Positions 1-8,535 of a DNA stretch of 64,000 nucleotides are shown one piece after another. Each line of letters opens with the position of its first letter. Within the stretch, counting starts at the first letter, position 1. The notes under the pieces were generated by a model. The model ran no database searches. It had not been told where the DNA came from and was given only the letters and a program-made list of their open reading frames with translations. Source of the stretch: Pontibacter diazotrophicus (lineage in GTDB: Bacteria > Bacteroidota > Bacteroidia > Cytophagales > Hymenobacteraceae); assembly GCF_003367245.1 (NCBI RefSeq), contig NZ_QRGR01000029.1:1-64000 (forward strand), in the 5' to 3' direction. Both the position numbers and the translations under genes were made by a program.

Positions 1-49
1 CCCCAAAGCCAAGCCCCACGATTGCCACGTTTATCTTCTTCTGGCTCAT
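1..49 (-). CDS. Gfo/Idh/MocA-type oxidoreductase, N-terminal fragment
   Basis: Only the first 16 codons are in the window. They read MSQKKINVAIVGLGFG, a short polar start followed by a beta strand and the glycine-rich turn of a Rossmann NAD(P)-binding fold. This is the usual beginning of Gfo/Idh/MocA sugar dehydrogenases. It starts 36 bp after the stop of the epimerase-like gene on the same strand, so it is probably the next gene of that operon. Such dehydrogenases are regular partners of TIM-barrel sugar isomerases. The family call rests on 16 residues plus context; another Rossmann enzyme is possible. Confidence 0.6.
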   Translation of the reverse strand, partial: MSQKKINVAIVGLGFG

Positions 50-85
50 GATGTAGTATGTCTTATTTACAGTTGAACAGATGTT

Positions 86-1000
86 TTACTTTGTCTCAGC
101 GGTCGCTTTCTCCCTTGCCTCACGGCCGGCGGGTGCTGCGCCTTCGGCCCACTGCCTGAGGAACTGCAGTCCTTCGCGGGCGAAGTCGTCCTGGCTGGGC
201 ACCAGCGGGCGCCAGATGCACACCGCCCCGGCAAGCTCCTTCACCTCGGGAGTGAAGCTCTCGATGGAGACGGCGCCTTTGTAGTTTATCGCCTCCAGCC
301 CCCGCCTGTAGGCGTCCCAGCGGGTCTGGCCCGTGCCGGGGGTGCCGCGGTAGTTCTCCGATACCTGCAGGTGGATGAGCTTGTCGCCGGCCAGGCGGAT
401 GGCCCGTTCGATGTCGGGCTCCTCGATGTTCATGTGGAAGCCGTCGAGCAGCACGTTGGCGGCCGGGTGGTCGATGTCCCGCACCAGGCGCATCACGTCC
501 TCGGCCGTGTTCACCAGGTCCGACTCGAAGCGGTTGAGGGGCTCGAGGGCAATCTTCAGCCCCCGGTCTTCGGCCATCTGGCACACCTTGCGCAGGTTGG
601 TCACCGCCCGCTCCCACTCGGCCTTCTTCTGCTCCGGGGAGACAAGGCGGGCCTTGCCCACGGCCGAGTACATGGGCCCAGCCAGGAAGCCGGCGCCCAG
701 CGCCACGCAGATGTCCAGGCAGGCCTCTATGTAGTCAAAGCTGGTCTGGTGGTAGGCGGGGTCCTCGTGGGTCAGGTCGCGGCTGGGGCCGAAGGCGCCG
801 CAGATAACCGGCCGCAGCCCGTTCTCCGCCAGCGCCTGCTTCACCTTCTCCACGTCCAGCAGGGCCGGGTCCTCCACCGGTATCTCCACCACCTCGTAGC
901 CCATCTCCTTTATCTTGGGGAAGAGGGAAACTGTTTCTGTGCTGAAGGGCGAGGTCCAGAGCCAGGTGCTCACGCCGAATTTTATGTCTTGCAAACTCAT
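86..1000 (-). CDS. Sugar phosphate isomerase/epimerase (tagatose/psicose 3-epimerase-like TIM barrel)
   Basis: The 304-residue protein has the xylose-isomerase-like TIM-barrel fold of the AP-endonuclease-2 superfamily. Ketose 3-epimerase signatures are present: ALEPLNRFE (metal and catalytic Glu), LLDGFHMNIEE (Asp and His ligands), HLQVSENYRGTPGTG, and a second Glu in VSIESF. No signal peptide is seen, so it should be cytoplasmic. These enzymes interconvert ketoses at C3 through a divalent metal; the actual substrate cannot be read from sequence. It sits 32 bp downstream of the ThuA/dehydrogenase fusion gene and 36 bp upstream of an oxidoreductase, which suggests a sugar oxidation and isomerisation operon. 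The gene is visibly richer in G and C at third codon positions than its neighbours, especially between about 150 and 900. Confidence 0.85.
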   Translation of the reverse strand: MSLQDIKFGVSTWLWTSPFSTETVSLFPKIKEMGYEVVEIPVEDPALLDVEKVKQALAENGLRPVICGAFGPSRDLTHEDPAYHQTSFDYIEACLDICVALGAGFLAGPMYSAVGKARLVSPEQKKAEWERAVTNLRKVCQMAEDRGLKIALEPLNRFESDLVNTAEDVMRLVRDIDHPAANVLLDGFHMNIEEPDIERAIRLAGDKLIHLQVSENYRGTPGTGQTRWDAYRRGLEAINYKGAVSIESFTPEVKELAGAVCIWRPLVPSQDDFAREGLQFLRQWAEGAAPAGREAREKATAETK

Positions 1001-1032
1001 TTAGCTATTCTTTTGTGATTTATGCCAGAGGC

Positions 1033-4000
1033 TTATATACTGTTCGCTTCTACTTTGATGATTCCGTTCATCAGGCGCCAGTGGCCCGGCACAGTACATA
1101 CAAAAGGATATTCGCCCGGCTTGTCAGGCACTGTAAACACTAATGTTTCCCTTCCCTGCGGGTCCACTAGTCGTGTCGCCACAATCACTTCCGGTATCTG
1201 AGGCACATAGTTCTTCTCTGCTCCTTTCGGGTCTCTGGCCAGTGCATCGGCGGCCTTTCCTACCTTCTCCAGAGTCCCGGGTTTTGCGATGACGAAGTTG
1301 TGCTGCATGAAATCAGGGTTCTCAAAATTGATGGTCACCTTCTGGCCGGCCTTCACTGTAAAAGTCTCTTTGTCGAACTTCATCTCGTGCTCGATTACCT
1401 TGATGTTGATGGTGACTGCCTTTGCTGCTGTTTTGGCCGCAGCCGTTTTAGCGGCAGGCTTGGCTGATGAAGCTGTGGTTGTTTTATTACCCGCTTTGGA
1501 TGCAGATGCCGCTGCTTTTTTATTTGTGGAGGCCATCGCTGTTTTTGCAGCAGGCTCTTTGAGGGCTAATATCCCGTCACTTCCAAAATCTCCCCGGAAG
1601 AAGAACCTGTTCGGGTAATCCCCGATTCTGTCCTCATCATCCAGGTCACGGCCTACGCGTACATCTGCCGGTGTCAGGGCCGAGGCAAACAACATTGGCG
1701 CCTTCCCCTTTGCCACCGTTTTGTCGTTCACGTCAATGCTCATGTTGCCCTCATTAAGGAGTCTGGCCACTACGTTAAATCTTTCTTCTGGCAGCGCAGC
1801 AGTAGTGGAGGCTTTATAAGTCTTGCCGTTCTGTTTTACTATCCAATGCAGTTTGTTGTCCTGCACATACAGGCTGTACCCTGCGTCTTTTCCACCCTGA
1901 GCCACTAATACGCCCTCTATTCCGTTACTTGACGGACCGATAGAAGCCTTTACTGTGATTTCCTTCCCGGTAACATCCGGTGGGAACATGATGGCGGCTC
2001 TCCTGTCGAGGTTGTACTGCTCCTGGCTCACGCTCTTCACGATTCGCTCTGATAAGGACAGGACAGAGTCAGGCTTGTGGGCCAGGTGCTCATCTTTCGG
2101 GGCTGCCCCGAAATAACCTGCCTGGTGCGTAAGTGCAGCCGCAAAGAATGCCTGCGGAATGTATTCATCCTCCGCGTTATCGGCATTCACACTTGCTTCG
2201 TACAACAGTTTTCCGGCTTCAGCGGAGGCAGGCATATCAGCAACGGCCAGCACAGCTGCCATTCTGGTTTTCATGTCCGGGTCTTTGATCAGGTTGGCCT
2301 CTATGATGTAGTTCAGGCTTCTCTCGTTTTCAGGCAGCACCTGCACGGCATTTTTTCTGACACCGGCAGCAGGGTGAGACAGAGCCTTCTTCACCACTTC
2401 CATTGCCTCTGCGTTAGAACCATCCAAAGCACCCAGTCCATGCAGCGTCCAGAGGGCGTGCACTGCCGGACTGTTCAGCCCGATCTCATCCATGCTTTGG
2501 TCATTTATAAGCTTGTACAGGCCTGGTATGGCATCTTTCTTCTGGTTCTCCACTAGCAGGCGCTGCGCCGTGGTGCGCCAGAACATGTTGTCGTGACTTA
2601 GCGCTGCCACCAGCCCTTCTGTATCGTCTTTTGAGAGCTGCATCGGCTCGTAAGGCTTGGCGCCTTTGTATACCACCCGATAGATGCGGCCGTGCTTGCT
2701 GTCTCTTAAAGGGTTGATGTAGGCATTGCCCTTCCCGTTCTCGAAACCGCGCGGGGTTGGGTTGTGCTGTATGATGAAGTTATACCAGTCGGCCACCCAT
2801 ACGGCTCCGTCCGGACCTACCTCTGCGTGCACCGGCGAGAACCACTCATCTGAACTGGCGAGCAGGTTATAGCCATTCTTTTCTGTGTAACCGGCTCCCT
2901 TGCGCTCCAGTATGGCGTTGTGCAGCACGCGCCCTGTTGGCTCAGCCACAAAGCCTACCCTGTTCCAATAGGACTTCGGATAGTTTCTGGCAGTGTATAG
3001 GTTGTGTCCGGCTGCCGCGGTATAACTTCCGTGCCAGTCAACCTGGCGCAGGTAAGGTGTCAGGTGCGGCATGTCGTAGTGAGAGTCTGTCCTGAAAACA
3101 GTGTTTCCGGACCCACCCACCAACACCCTCTTGATGTACTGGTTCGGCATGGCGAAGTAAGCACTGTGCAGGCCGTTGGCAGTAGAGATGAACACGTCAA
3201 ACTCTTCGGAGAAACCCAGTCCCCAGGTGTTGTTTGTGGTTCTGCCCAGGTACTCCAGGTTCTCTCCGTCCGGGTCGAAGCGGTAAACACCTTGGCTGAA
3301 AGCAAGGTCCTGACCGCTTACAGTTCCTTTGAAGCCTGAGTAGCCCAGCACGCCCCATACTTTATTATCCAGGCCATACTTTAGGTTAGAGGGACCGGCG
3401 TGCGTATCGCTTTTGCCCCAGCCTGTGATGATGTTTTCCTTTACATCAGCCTTATCGTCTCCATCTGTATCCTTTAGAAAGACAAAGTTGGGAGCCATGG
3501 AGATAATTAAACCGCCGTTGGCAAATGTAAGGCTGGTCGGTATGTTCAGGCCATCTGCGAAAACAGTGAACTTGTCTGCTTTGCCGTCACCGTCTGTGTC
3601 CTCCAGTATTTTGATTCTGTCTTTGCCTACTCCCGCTTCGTCACGCACCTCGTTTGGGTAATCTTCTGTTTCAATTACCCAGAGGCGGCCTTTTTCATCC
3701 CAAGCCATGGCGATGGGGTTGATAATGTCCGGCTCAGAGGCAAAAAGCTGTAGTTCGAAGTCAGCAGGCACCTGCACCAGTTTCTGAGACTCCTCCGGAG
3801 AAAGTGGGTGCTGGAATTTAGGGGCTGGATCACGCTTCTCGTAGTTCGGGATGTCAGCCTCGCTGAATGTTGGGGTAGGAATATTCAGGCGCGCCAGTTG
3901 GTCTTTCGCCTTATCGCCTACCGCCCAAAGGATGCCCTGCTCCATCAGTTGATGAAAACCGGGGTTGTTCCAGGTGCGCTCGTCATGTCCGTAGGCGGTG

Positions 4001-4629
4001 TAGAACACCCTGCCCTCGCCCTGCTTTCTCACCCAGGTCCACGGCTCCCGGTGGCTCCCTTCTACGCGCTCCATCAGCACGGTCATATCCGGGTTTACCT
4101 TGGTGTGTACATATGTCTCGTCCCAGGTTGGAAACTCAGAAAGCCCCTTTACTACTTCATGCTCTGGCTTTATAATGTCAGCAACAAAAGTGGCCGTATC
4201 GTGCTTCAGAAACTGCCCGCCTACTGTATTGATATACCAGTCAGAGTTTTTAAACATGAAGGAAGCGCTGTGTACCGGAATCAGTCCTTTGCCACCTTCC
4301 ACGAAGCCTTTCACCGCCTGCTCCTGCTCTGGCGTAATTTTTTCGTGGTTGGCGTAAATCATCAGGCCGTCATACTTGCTCAGGTTCTCTGGCGTCAGGT
4401 CCGCAGGATCGGCAGTGTATGTGATGTTAATCCCTTTCTGAAACAAAGGCATGGCCAGCATAGGCGCATATTTTTCGGAATTATGGTGCCTGCTGTTGTG
4501 CCCGAGAAAGAGAATCTCAACGCGCTTGGCAGGGGACAGCGCCTGTGCACTCTGTTCTGTTTGCGTCTTTTGTGAGCAGCCGCCCAGCAGGGTGCCTCCA
4601 AAAGCCAGTATGTACAGTAACTTCTTCAT
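1033..4629 (-). CDS. ThuA / PVC-type dehydrogenase / HEAT / cupredoxin fusion lipoprotein
   Basis: The protein has 1198 residues from the ATG at 4629, chosen because MKKLLYILAFGGTLLGGCSQ is a clean lipoprotein signal (lipid Cys about 18). An in-frame ATG at 4734 would add 35 residues that spoil the signal. Order of parts: ThuA-like domain about 30-230; PVC-type soluble glucose/sorbosone-dehydrogenase-like propeller about 280-640 with DTDGDGKAD and DTDGDDKAD Ca-binding loops; HEAT-like helices about 650-820; a jelly-roll-like segment about 870-1020; an Ala/Lys/Thr linker; and a C-terminal azurin/auracyanin-like cupredoxin. Type-1 copper ligands are visible at His1110, Cys1178, His1183 and Met1187. 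Relatives usually end in a CxxCH heme domain, and no CxxCH is present here. It probably oxidises a sugar at the cell surface or in the periplasm and passes electrons to copper; this is inference. Confidence 0.85.
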   Translation of the reverse strand: MKKLLYILAFGGTLLGGCSQKTQTEQSAQALSPAKRVEILFLGHNSRHHNSEKYAPMLAMPLFQKGINITYTADPADLTPENLSKYDGLMIYANHEKITPEQEQAVKGFVEGGKGLIPVHSASFMFKNSDWYINTVGGQFLKHDTATFVADIIKPEHEVVKGLSEFPTWDETYVHTKVNPDMTVLMERVEGSHREPWTWVRKQGEGRVFYTAYGHDERTWNNPGFHQLMEQGILWAVGDKAKDQLARLNIPTPTFSEADIPNYEKRDPAPKFQHPLSPEESQKLVQVPADFELQLFASEPDIINPIAMAWDEKGRLWVIETEDYPNEVRDEAGVGKDRIKILEDTDGDGKADKFTVFADGLNIPTSLTFANGGLIISMAPNFVFLKDTDGDDKADVKENIITGWGKSDTHAGPSNLKYGLDNKVWGVLGYSGFKGTVSGQDLAFSQGVYRFDPDGENLEYLGRTTNNTWGLGFSEEFDVFISTANGLHSAYFAMPNQYIKRVLVGGSGNTVFRTDSHYDMPHLTPYLRQVDWHGSYTAAAGHNLYTARNYPKSYWNRVGFVAEPTGRVLHNAILERKGAGYTEKNGYNLLASSDEWFSPVHAEVGPDGAVWVADWYNFIIQHNPTPRGFENGKGNAYINPLRDSKHGRIYRVVYKGAKPYEPMQLSKDDTEGLVAALSHDNMFWRTTAQRLLVENQKKDAIPGLYKLINDQSMDEIGLNSPAVHALWTLHGLGALDGSNAEAMEVVKKALSHPAAGVRKNAVQVLPENERSLNYIIEANLIKDPDMKTRMAAVLAVADMPASAEAGKLLYEASVNADNAEDEYIPQAFFAAALTHQAGYFGAAPKDEHLAHKPDSVLSLSERIVKSVSQEQYNLDRRAAIMFPPDVTGKEITVKASIGPSSNGIEGVLVAQGGKDAGYSLYVQDNKLHWIVKQNGKTYKASTTAALPEERFNVVARLLNEGNMSIDVNDKTVAKGKAPMLFASALTPADVRVGRDLDDEDRIGDYPNRFFFRGDFGSDGILALKEPAAKTAMASTNKKAAASASKAGNKTTTASSAKPAAKTAAAKTAAKAVTINIKVIEHEMKFDKETFTVKAGQKVTINFENPDFMQHNFVIAKPGTLEKVGKAADALARDPKGAEKNYVPQIPEVIVATRLVDPQGRETLVFTVPDKPGEYPFVCTVPGHWRLMNGIIKVEANSI

Positions 4630-5021
4630 AAAAACAATTTTGTATGATACACTCTTTTGTTGGTATTTATGGTGTTCTATTGACACTTGTAACCATCCAC
4701 ATATTATGCTTGTGTTGCATTTTGCTAAAAGCAACTCTAGGCTCTAATCTTGTAAACTCAGCTAAATCAGGGAAAGGATTTTAGAAATGTTACTTCCACA
4801 TTTCTAAATATATCTAAAAAAAATTTACTTACACAAATTAAAGCAAGCCCATAATTATTTTTTTTGTGATTAATCACTTAGATGCCCAAATACAGCCTAA
4901 GGTATTATCTTCTTTACTTCCCTGGCTGCTCATCTGAGCTGCACCTGTGCACTTACAGGAAGCCAACATAGCCTGAGTTAAAAAGGGTAAACCTGTTGAG
5001 CATTTGCAGGGAAGCCCGGCA
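4630..5021. other. Intergenic region, probable promoter of the fusion gene
   Basis: No gene is seen. The region is AT-rich, with A/T tracts near 4810-4865. ACATTTCTAAATATA at 4798-4812 resembles the motif upstream of the GH43 gene at 17010 and the GH51 gene at 19854. The promoter of the minus-strand fusion gene should lie here. No clear hairpin was found downstream of the GH43 gene ending at 5022. Confidence 0.35.
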
Positions 5022-6020
5022 TCATTCAACTGCTACTTCAGGCCAGCCAGCACTATCCCATGCCAGTTCTTCTATCCTCAACTTTGATTTGCCTTTATCG
5101 GAAGCATCATATCCGTGGAATACCAGGTAATCCTTCCCATCAAAATTGTAAACAGAGTTATGTCCTACCCCATGCCAGTCCTTGTTGCCTGCTAACACAA
5201 GGGTGCCACCGCCTTTTGCCATGGAAGCACCCTCTTTGTCGAGGTATGGCCCTTTTACATCTTTGGCTCTGCCAACTACCATTTTATAAGTGCTGTTTTC
5301 GCCCTTGCAGCAATAATCAATAGAAGCGAACAAATAATAATAGCCATTCTTCTTAAAGATAAAAGGCGCCTCGATTGCATTACCGCCTGCCTTTACAGGC
5401 TTATCGCCTTCTGCAGGAGCATCCTTTTTGCGGCTTGCAATGGTAGGCAGATTATCTGTGCTTTCTGCGATGCTCATCCTGTCCTCCTTTAACTTCACAA
5501 GCTTTAAACCATCCCAGAACGACCCGAAAGAAAGCCACGGTGTGCCGGCATTATCAGTGATCAGGTTCGGATCGATGGCATTCCAGTTGGTTTCCCCTGG
5601 CACTGATTGAATAATTTTGCCATAGTCTACCCATTTATAATTTTCGTCGGTTGGGTTTAGGGTAGTATTCGTGGCCAGGCCAATGGCAGACGTGTTTTTA
5701 CCAAATGCTGATACAGAATAGTATAGGTAGTACTTATCTTTATAATAGCTGATATCAGGTGCCCAGATGTGGTTTTTGAAAGTAGGAACTGCTTCAACGG
5801 CCCATGCGGGTGCCTCAGAAAACACGGCCTCTTCACGCTTCCAGTTCTGCATATCTTTTGATGACCAGACAGCTATCCCCCGACCTGTAGAGAAAAGGTA
5901 ATAGGTATTGTCCTGCTTTATCATAACGGGGTCGTGCACAGCTATATTCTGCTGCATGTCCTGTGCTCTAGCCTGTAGAGCCAGCACCAGCAAAAACGAC
6001 AACCAACATGCAAATTTCAT
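5022..6020 (-). CDS. GH43 endo-1,5-alpha-L-arabinanase-like, secreted (copy 1)
   Basis: The 332-residue protein has a signal peptide (residues 1-19, ending ARA-Q). It is a single five-bladed propeller of family GH43. The three catalytic acids fit: Asp30 (base, AVHDPVM), Asp150 (AIDPNL) and Glu217 (acid, IEAPF). The late GVGHNSVY motif matches the His associated with the central metal site of arabinanases. It is closely similar to the gene at 14346, sharing YYLYYSVSAFGKNTSAIG, WLSFGSFW and FxYCC blocks. GH43 arabinanases cut internal alpha-1,5 bonds in the arabinan backbone. It lies divergent from the AraC regulator with 232 bp between the two starts. The family is firm; endo versus exo action is inferred. 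Confidence 0.88.
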   Translation of the reverse strand: MKFACWLSFLLVLALQARAQDMQQNIAVHDPVMIKQDNTYYLFSTGRGIAVWSSKDMQNWKREEAVFSEAPAWAVEAVPTFKNHIWAPDISYYKDKYYLYYSVSAFGKNTSAIGLATNTTLNPTDENYKWVDYGKIIQSVPGETNWNAIDPNLITDNAGTPWLSFGSFWDGLKLVKLKEDRMSIAESTDNLPTIASRKKDAPAEGDKPVKAGGNAIEAPFIFKKNGYYYLFASIDYCCKGENSTYKMVVGRAKDVKGPYLDKEGASMAKGGGTLVLAGNKDWHGVGHNSVYNFDGKDYLVFHGYDASDKGKSKLRIEELAWDSAGWPEVAVE

Positions 6021-6252
6021 AAGCTTTCCTGATTTAGATATCTGCAGACAACAAGGCAGCCTCTTTTAAAAAAGACCGGGCGGCTTGCGACATAACTCCC
6101 GCCACTGCATGTGACCACCCACTCATCTTTAAAGCTTAACAATATTCCTAATAAAATTTTAATAAGTATTACTCTTTCCAAGCCAATTCTGACTGTTTCT
6201 TGCTATCTTAGAGAGATTATCAGTGTATTCAGCGCATCATTAGGCACAATTA

Positions 6253-7125
6253 ATGAAAGCAGCAGTCAGAAAATCAGCCATCCCAGGCTCGAAATCATTT
6301 CTTCTAAAAGAGCTCATTGCCCCTTACTTTGACCGAAGCTGGCACTTCCATCAGGAGTACCAGATTTTCCTGGTACAGGAAGGCAGGGGGACGCGTTTTG
6401 TCGGTGACAGCATCCGGACCTTCCGGGAAGGTGATCTTGTGTTCCTGGGGCCTAACCTGCCCCACCTTTGGCGAAGCGACAATGAATACCTCCATAAGAA
6501 CAGTTTACTGCAGACAAGAGGCATCGTCATTTATTTTCAGGAAGATTTTCTTGGCGGCAGCATCTCTAAGAAAGAAGAACTGGAATCGCTTGATCATTTA
6601 TTTAAAAGGGCTAAACAGGGGCTGGAGGTTCATGGCTATACAAAAAGTATGGTAAGCCATATGATGGTAGAACTGCTGCACCTGACAGGGGTAGAAAGCA
6701 TTATTCAATTGCTCCGTATTATGAATACGCTGGCCCTCTCAGATGAATGTACTGAAATAGCACATGTTGGCTATATTAACCCGAGTACAGAAGCGGATAC
6801 AGATCGTATCGGGCGGGTTTATGAGCACATCATGCTCCATTTTAAAAACAAGATAAGCCTCGAAGAAGTTGCTGCTATTGCTAATTTGTCACAAAGCTCC
6901 TTTAACCGTTATTTTAAATCGAGGGCTAATAAGTCTTTTTCCGACTTCCTGAGCGAGGTGAGGATTGGGCATGCCTGTAAACTACTGCATGAACAAGACC
7001 TGACGATAAGCCAAGTATGCTATGAGAGCGGCTTTAACACGCTCTCTAATTTTAACAAGCAGTTTAAAGATTTAACAGGCATTACGCCGTTGCAGTATAA
7101 GAAAGAACACCAAAAGCACCTATAG
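6253..7125 (+). CDS. AraC family transcriptional regulator
   Basis: The 290-residue protein has an N-terminal cupin sensor of about residues 20-110 (SWHFHQEYQIFLVQEG, then the PHLW turn) and a C-terminal AraC pair of helix-turn-helix motifs of about 190-285. The second motif carries ISQVCYESGFNTLSNFNKQF and the TGITPLQYK end. It is the only regulator inside the arabinan locus and reads away from the GH43 gene at 6020. A role in sensing arabinose or arabino-oligosaccharides and controlling the neighbouring genes is inferred from position. Most SusC/D loci use hybrid two-component systems or sigma/anti-sigma pairs, so an AraC regulator is a less common choice. Confidence 0.88.
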   Translation: MKAAVRKSAIPGSKSFLLKELIAPYFDRSWHFHQEYQIFLVQEGRGTRFVGDSIRTFREGDLVFLGPNLPHLWRSDNEYLHKNSLLQTRGIVIYFQEDFLGGSISKKEELESLDHLFKRAKQGLEVHGYTKSMVSHMMVELLHLTGVESIIQLLRIMNTLALSDECTEIAHVGYINPSTEADTDRIGRVYEHIMLHFKNKISLEEVAAIANLSQSSFNRYFKSRANKSFSDFLSEVRIGHACKLLHEQDLTISQVCYESGFNTLSNFNKQFKDLTGITPLQYKKEHQKHL

Positions 7126-7192
7126 CATACTAGCTCTTTCGCAGCAGCAGGCTGCTATACGCTACATCTACCCGCTGCAGATAAGTTAGAAA

Positions 7193-8404
7193 TTATTGAA
7201 TATGTCCTTCCTTCCAATACACCTCACTGTGCCCGTCCGCATAGTTTCGGGTTGTGATAATGACCAGCGTCTGCGGATCTTTTAGAAAGAGTGAACTGTA
7301 GTATGCTCCTTCGTTCAAAGGCAGGTCTGGCCAGGGATAGCTGATGTTGGTAAAATTTTTGGCAACACTGTTGCCCACCAGCACCAGCATCGTGTTCTTT
7401 TTCCAGTCAGAACCTATGGCTCTGCCGCCTCTGTCCTGCACCGACAGCACCGTTTCACCGGTCGGCAACTGAATAATGAAAGGGGCTCCTCCCCATATAG
7501 GTTCTCTTGTGGCAAGCCAGCGCCTTTCATTTTGTATGGTACCTACACCTGCATAATCCCACCTCGCCTCCAACGATGACCATACAATCCAGGGGGAGGC
7601 TGTGTTGTTTACAGACTCAACAGGAAAAACAATGCCTTTCTCATCCTGCAGCACAAGCGGTACCGCCATGCCATCGCGCATACCCGGTGTATAGGCCACC
7701 TGAACAGGATGAGACCAGGTAGCTCCGTTATCCGTGGAACGCACCATCAGTATCTCCTGCTGCTCGGCTGTGGCGCCCGGCCCGGCCCACCAACGGGCCT
7801 CACTGGAATAGAAGAGTTCTATTTCACCATCCGGCAGTAGTATCATGGCAGGCTCCCAAGAGCGGCCGGTCGCTACTATCTGGGGCGGGCCAAATGTCCA
7901 GCCTCTGTCCTTGCTGACACGGATCTGAATATTAGCGTGTGCATTATCATCGGGGTTACCACGACCGGTGTAGGCCAGTATCACATCTCCGTTTTGGAGC
8001 GTGATCAGCTCCGGGTTAGCAAATCCGTAGTAGTTGGGGTTGTCGTCGGCCACAATGGTTTCTGCCTCAGACCAGGTGTTACCGCCGTCAATACTCCTTC
8101 TGATGGCGATATTGTCCCACTCATTCTGAAAAGGACCAAAATGATAGGTGAACAAAACGGTATCTCCTTTTACCCTGTGTGCCCGCCCGTACTCAGCAAA
8201 ATACACGTCATGCGACATCTTCATGGCATCCTCTTCCCAGGTGATATTCAGGCTGGGCGTGGAGGTATCTACCGGCGGCAGGTCATCTGGCGCAGCCGTG
8301 ACGGGAGTCGGGGTAACGGGGTTAGTTTTCGGGTCCTCTTTGCAGGAAACTAAAAACAGATGCCCTAATAGAAGTACAAGAACTTTAATTTTGAGAAACT
8401 TCAT
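7193..8404 (-). CDS. Sialidase-fold (BNR/Asp-box) lipoprotein, GH93-like exo-arabinanase candidate
   Basis: The 403-residue protein has a lipoprotein signal with lipid Cys21 (LFLVSC-KED) and a Pro/Thr linker to about residue 50. Asp-box motifs SIDGGNTW, SKDRGWTF and STDNGATW mark a six-bladed sialidase-like propeller. The blocks WEPAMILLPDGEIELFYSSE and MRDGMAVPL followed by VFPVES resemble GH93 exo-alpha-1,5-L-arabinobiohydrolases, putting candidate acids at Glu202 and Glu263. Classical sialidases need an Arg triad and Tyr, which I cannot place. Position between SusD and a GH43 arabinanase supports arabinan as substrate. The fold is confident; GH93 membership is an inference that an alignment would settle. 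Confidence 0.72.
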   Translation of the reverse strand: MKFLKIKVLVLLLGHLFLVSCKEDPKTNPVTPTPVTAAPDDLPPVDTSTPSLNITWEEDAMKMSHDVYFAEYGRAHRVKGDTVLFTYHFGPFQNEWDNIAIRRSIDGGNTWSEAETIVADDNPNYYGFANPELITLQNGDVILAYTGRGNPDDNAHANIQIRVSKDRGWTFGPPQIVATGRSWEPAMILLPDGEIELFYSSEARWWAGPGATAEQQEILMVRSTDNGATWSHPVQVAYTPGMRDGMAVPLVLQDEKGIVFPVESVNNTASPWIVWSSLEARWDYAGVGTIQNERRWLATREPIWGGAPFIIQLPTGETVLSVQDRGGRAIGSDWKKNTMLVLVGNSVAKNFTNISYPWPDLPLNEGAYYSSLFLKDPQTLVIITTRNYADGHSEVYWKEGHIQ

Positions 8405-8475
8405 ACTTTTGGAGTTAGATTTATTCTGGCAGCTTAGCCTTCTACTGCGTGAACAGGTTGCCAGCTATATAAAAA

Positions 8476-8523
8476 ATCTCAGGGTTCTGAAAGTTGCCGG
8501 AGCAACTTTCAGAACCCTGAGAT
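8476..8523 (-). terminator. Perfect 22-bp hairpin after susD
   Basis: Arms 8476-8497 and 8502-8523 are perfectly complementary with a 4-nt loop. On the minus strand the stem is followed by a T-run (plus-strand A-run at 8471-8476). It lies 12 bp past the SusD stop and before the GH93-like gene, so it should end or attenuate susCD transcription before the enzyme gene. Confidence 0.85.
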
Positions 8524-8535
8524 AAAGTGTAAGCC

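Noticed and set aside
371..1018. Long + strand open frame opposite the epimerase gene
   Set aside because: It is the GC-rich antisense shadow of a well-supported gene and shows no family signature.
4630..4734. N-terminal extension of the ThuA fusion to the ATG at 4734
   Set aside because: The extra 35 residues would precede a clear lipoprotein signal, so the ATG at 4629 is preferred.
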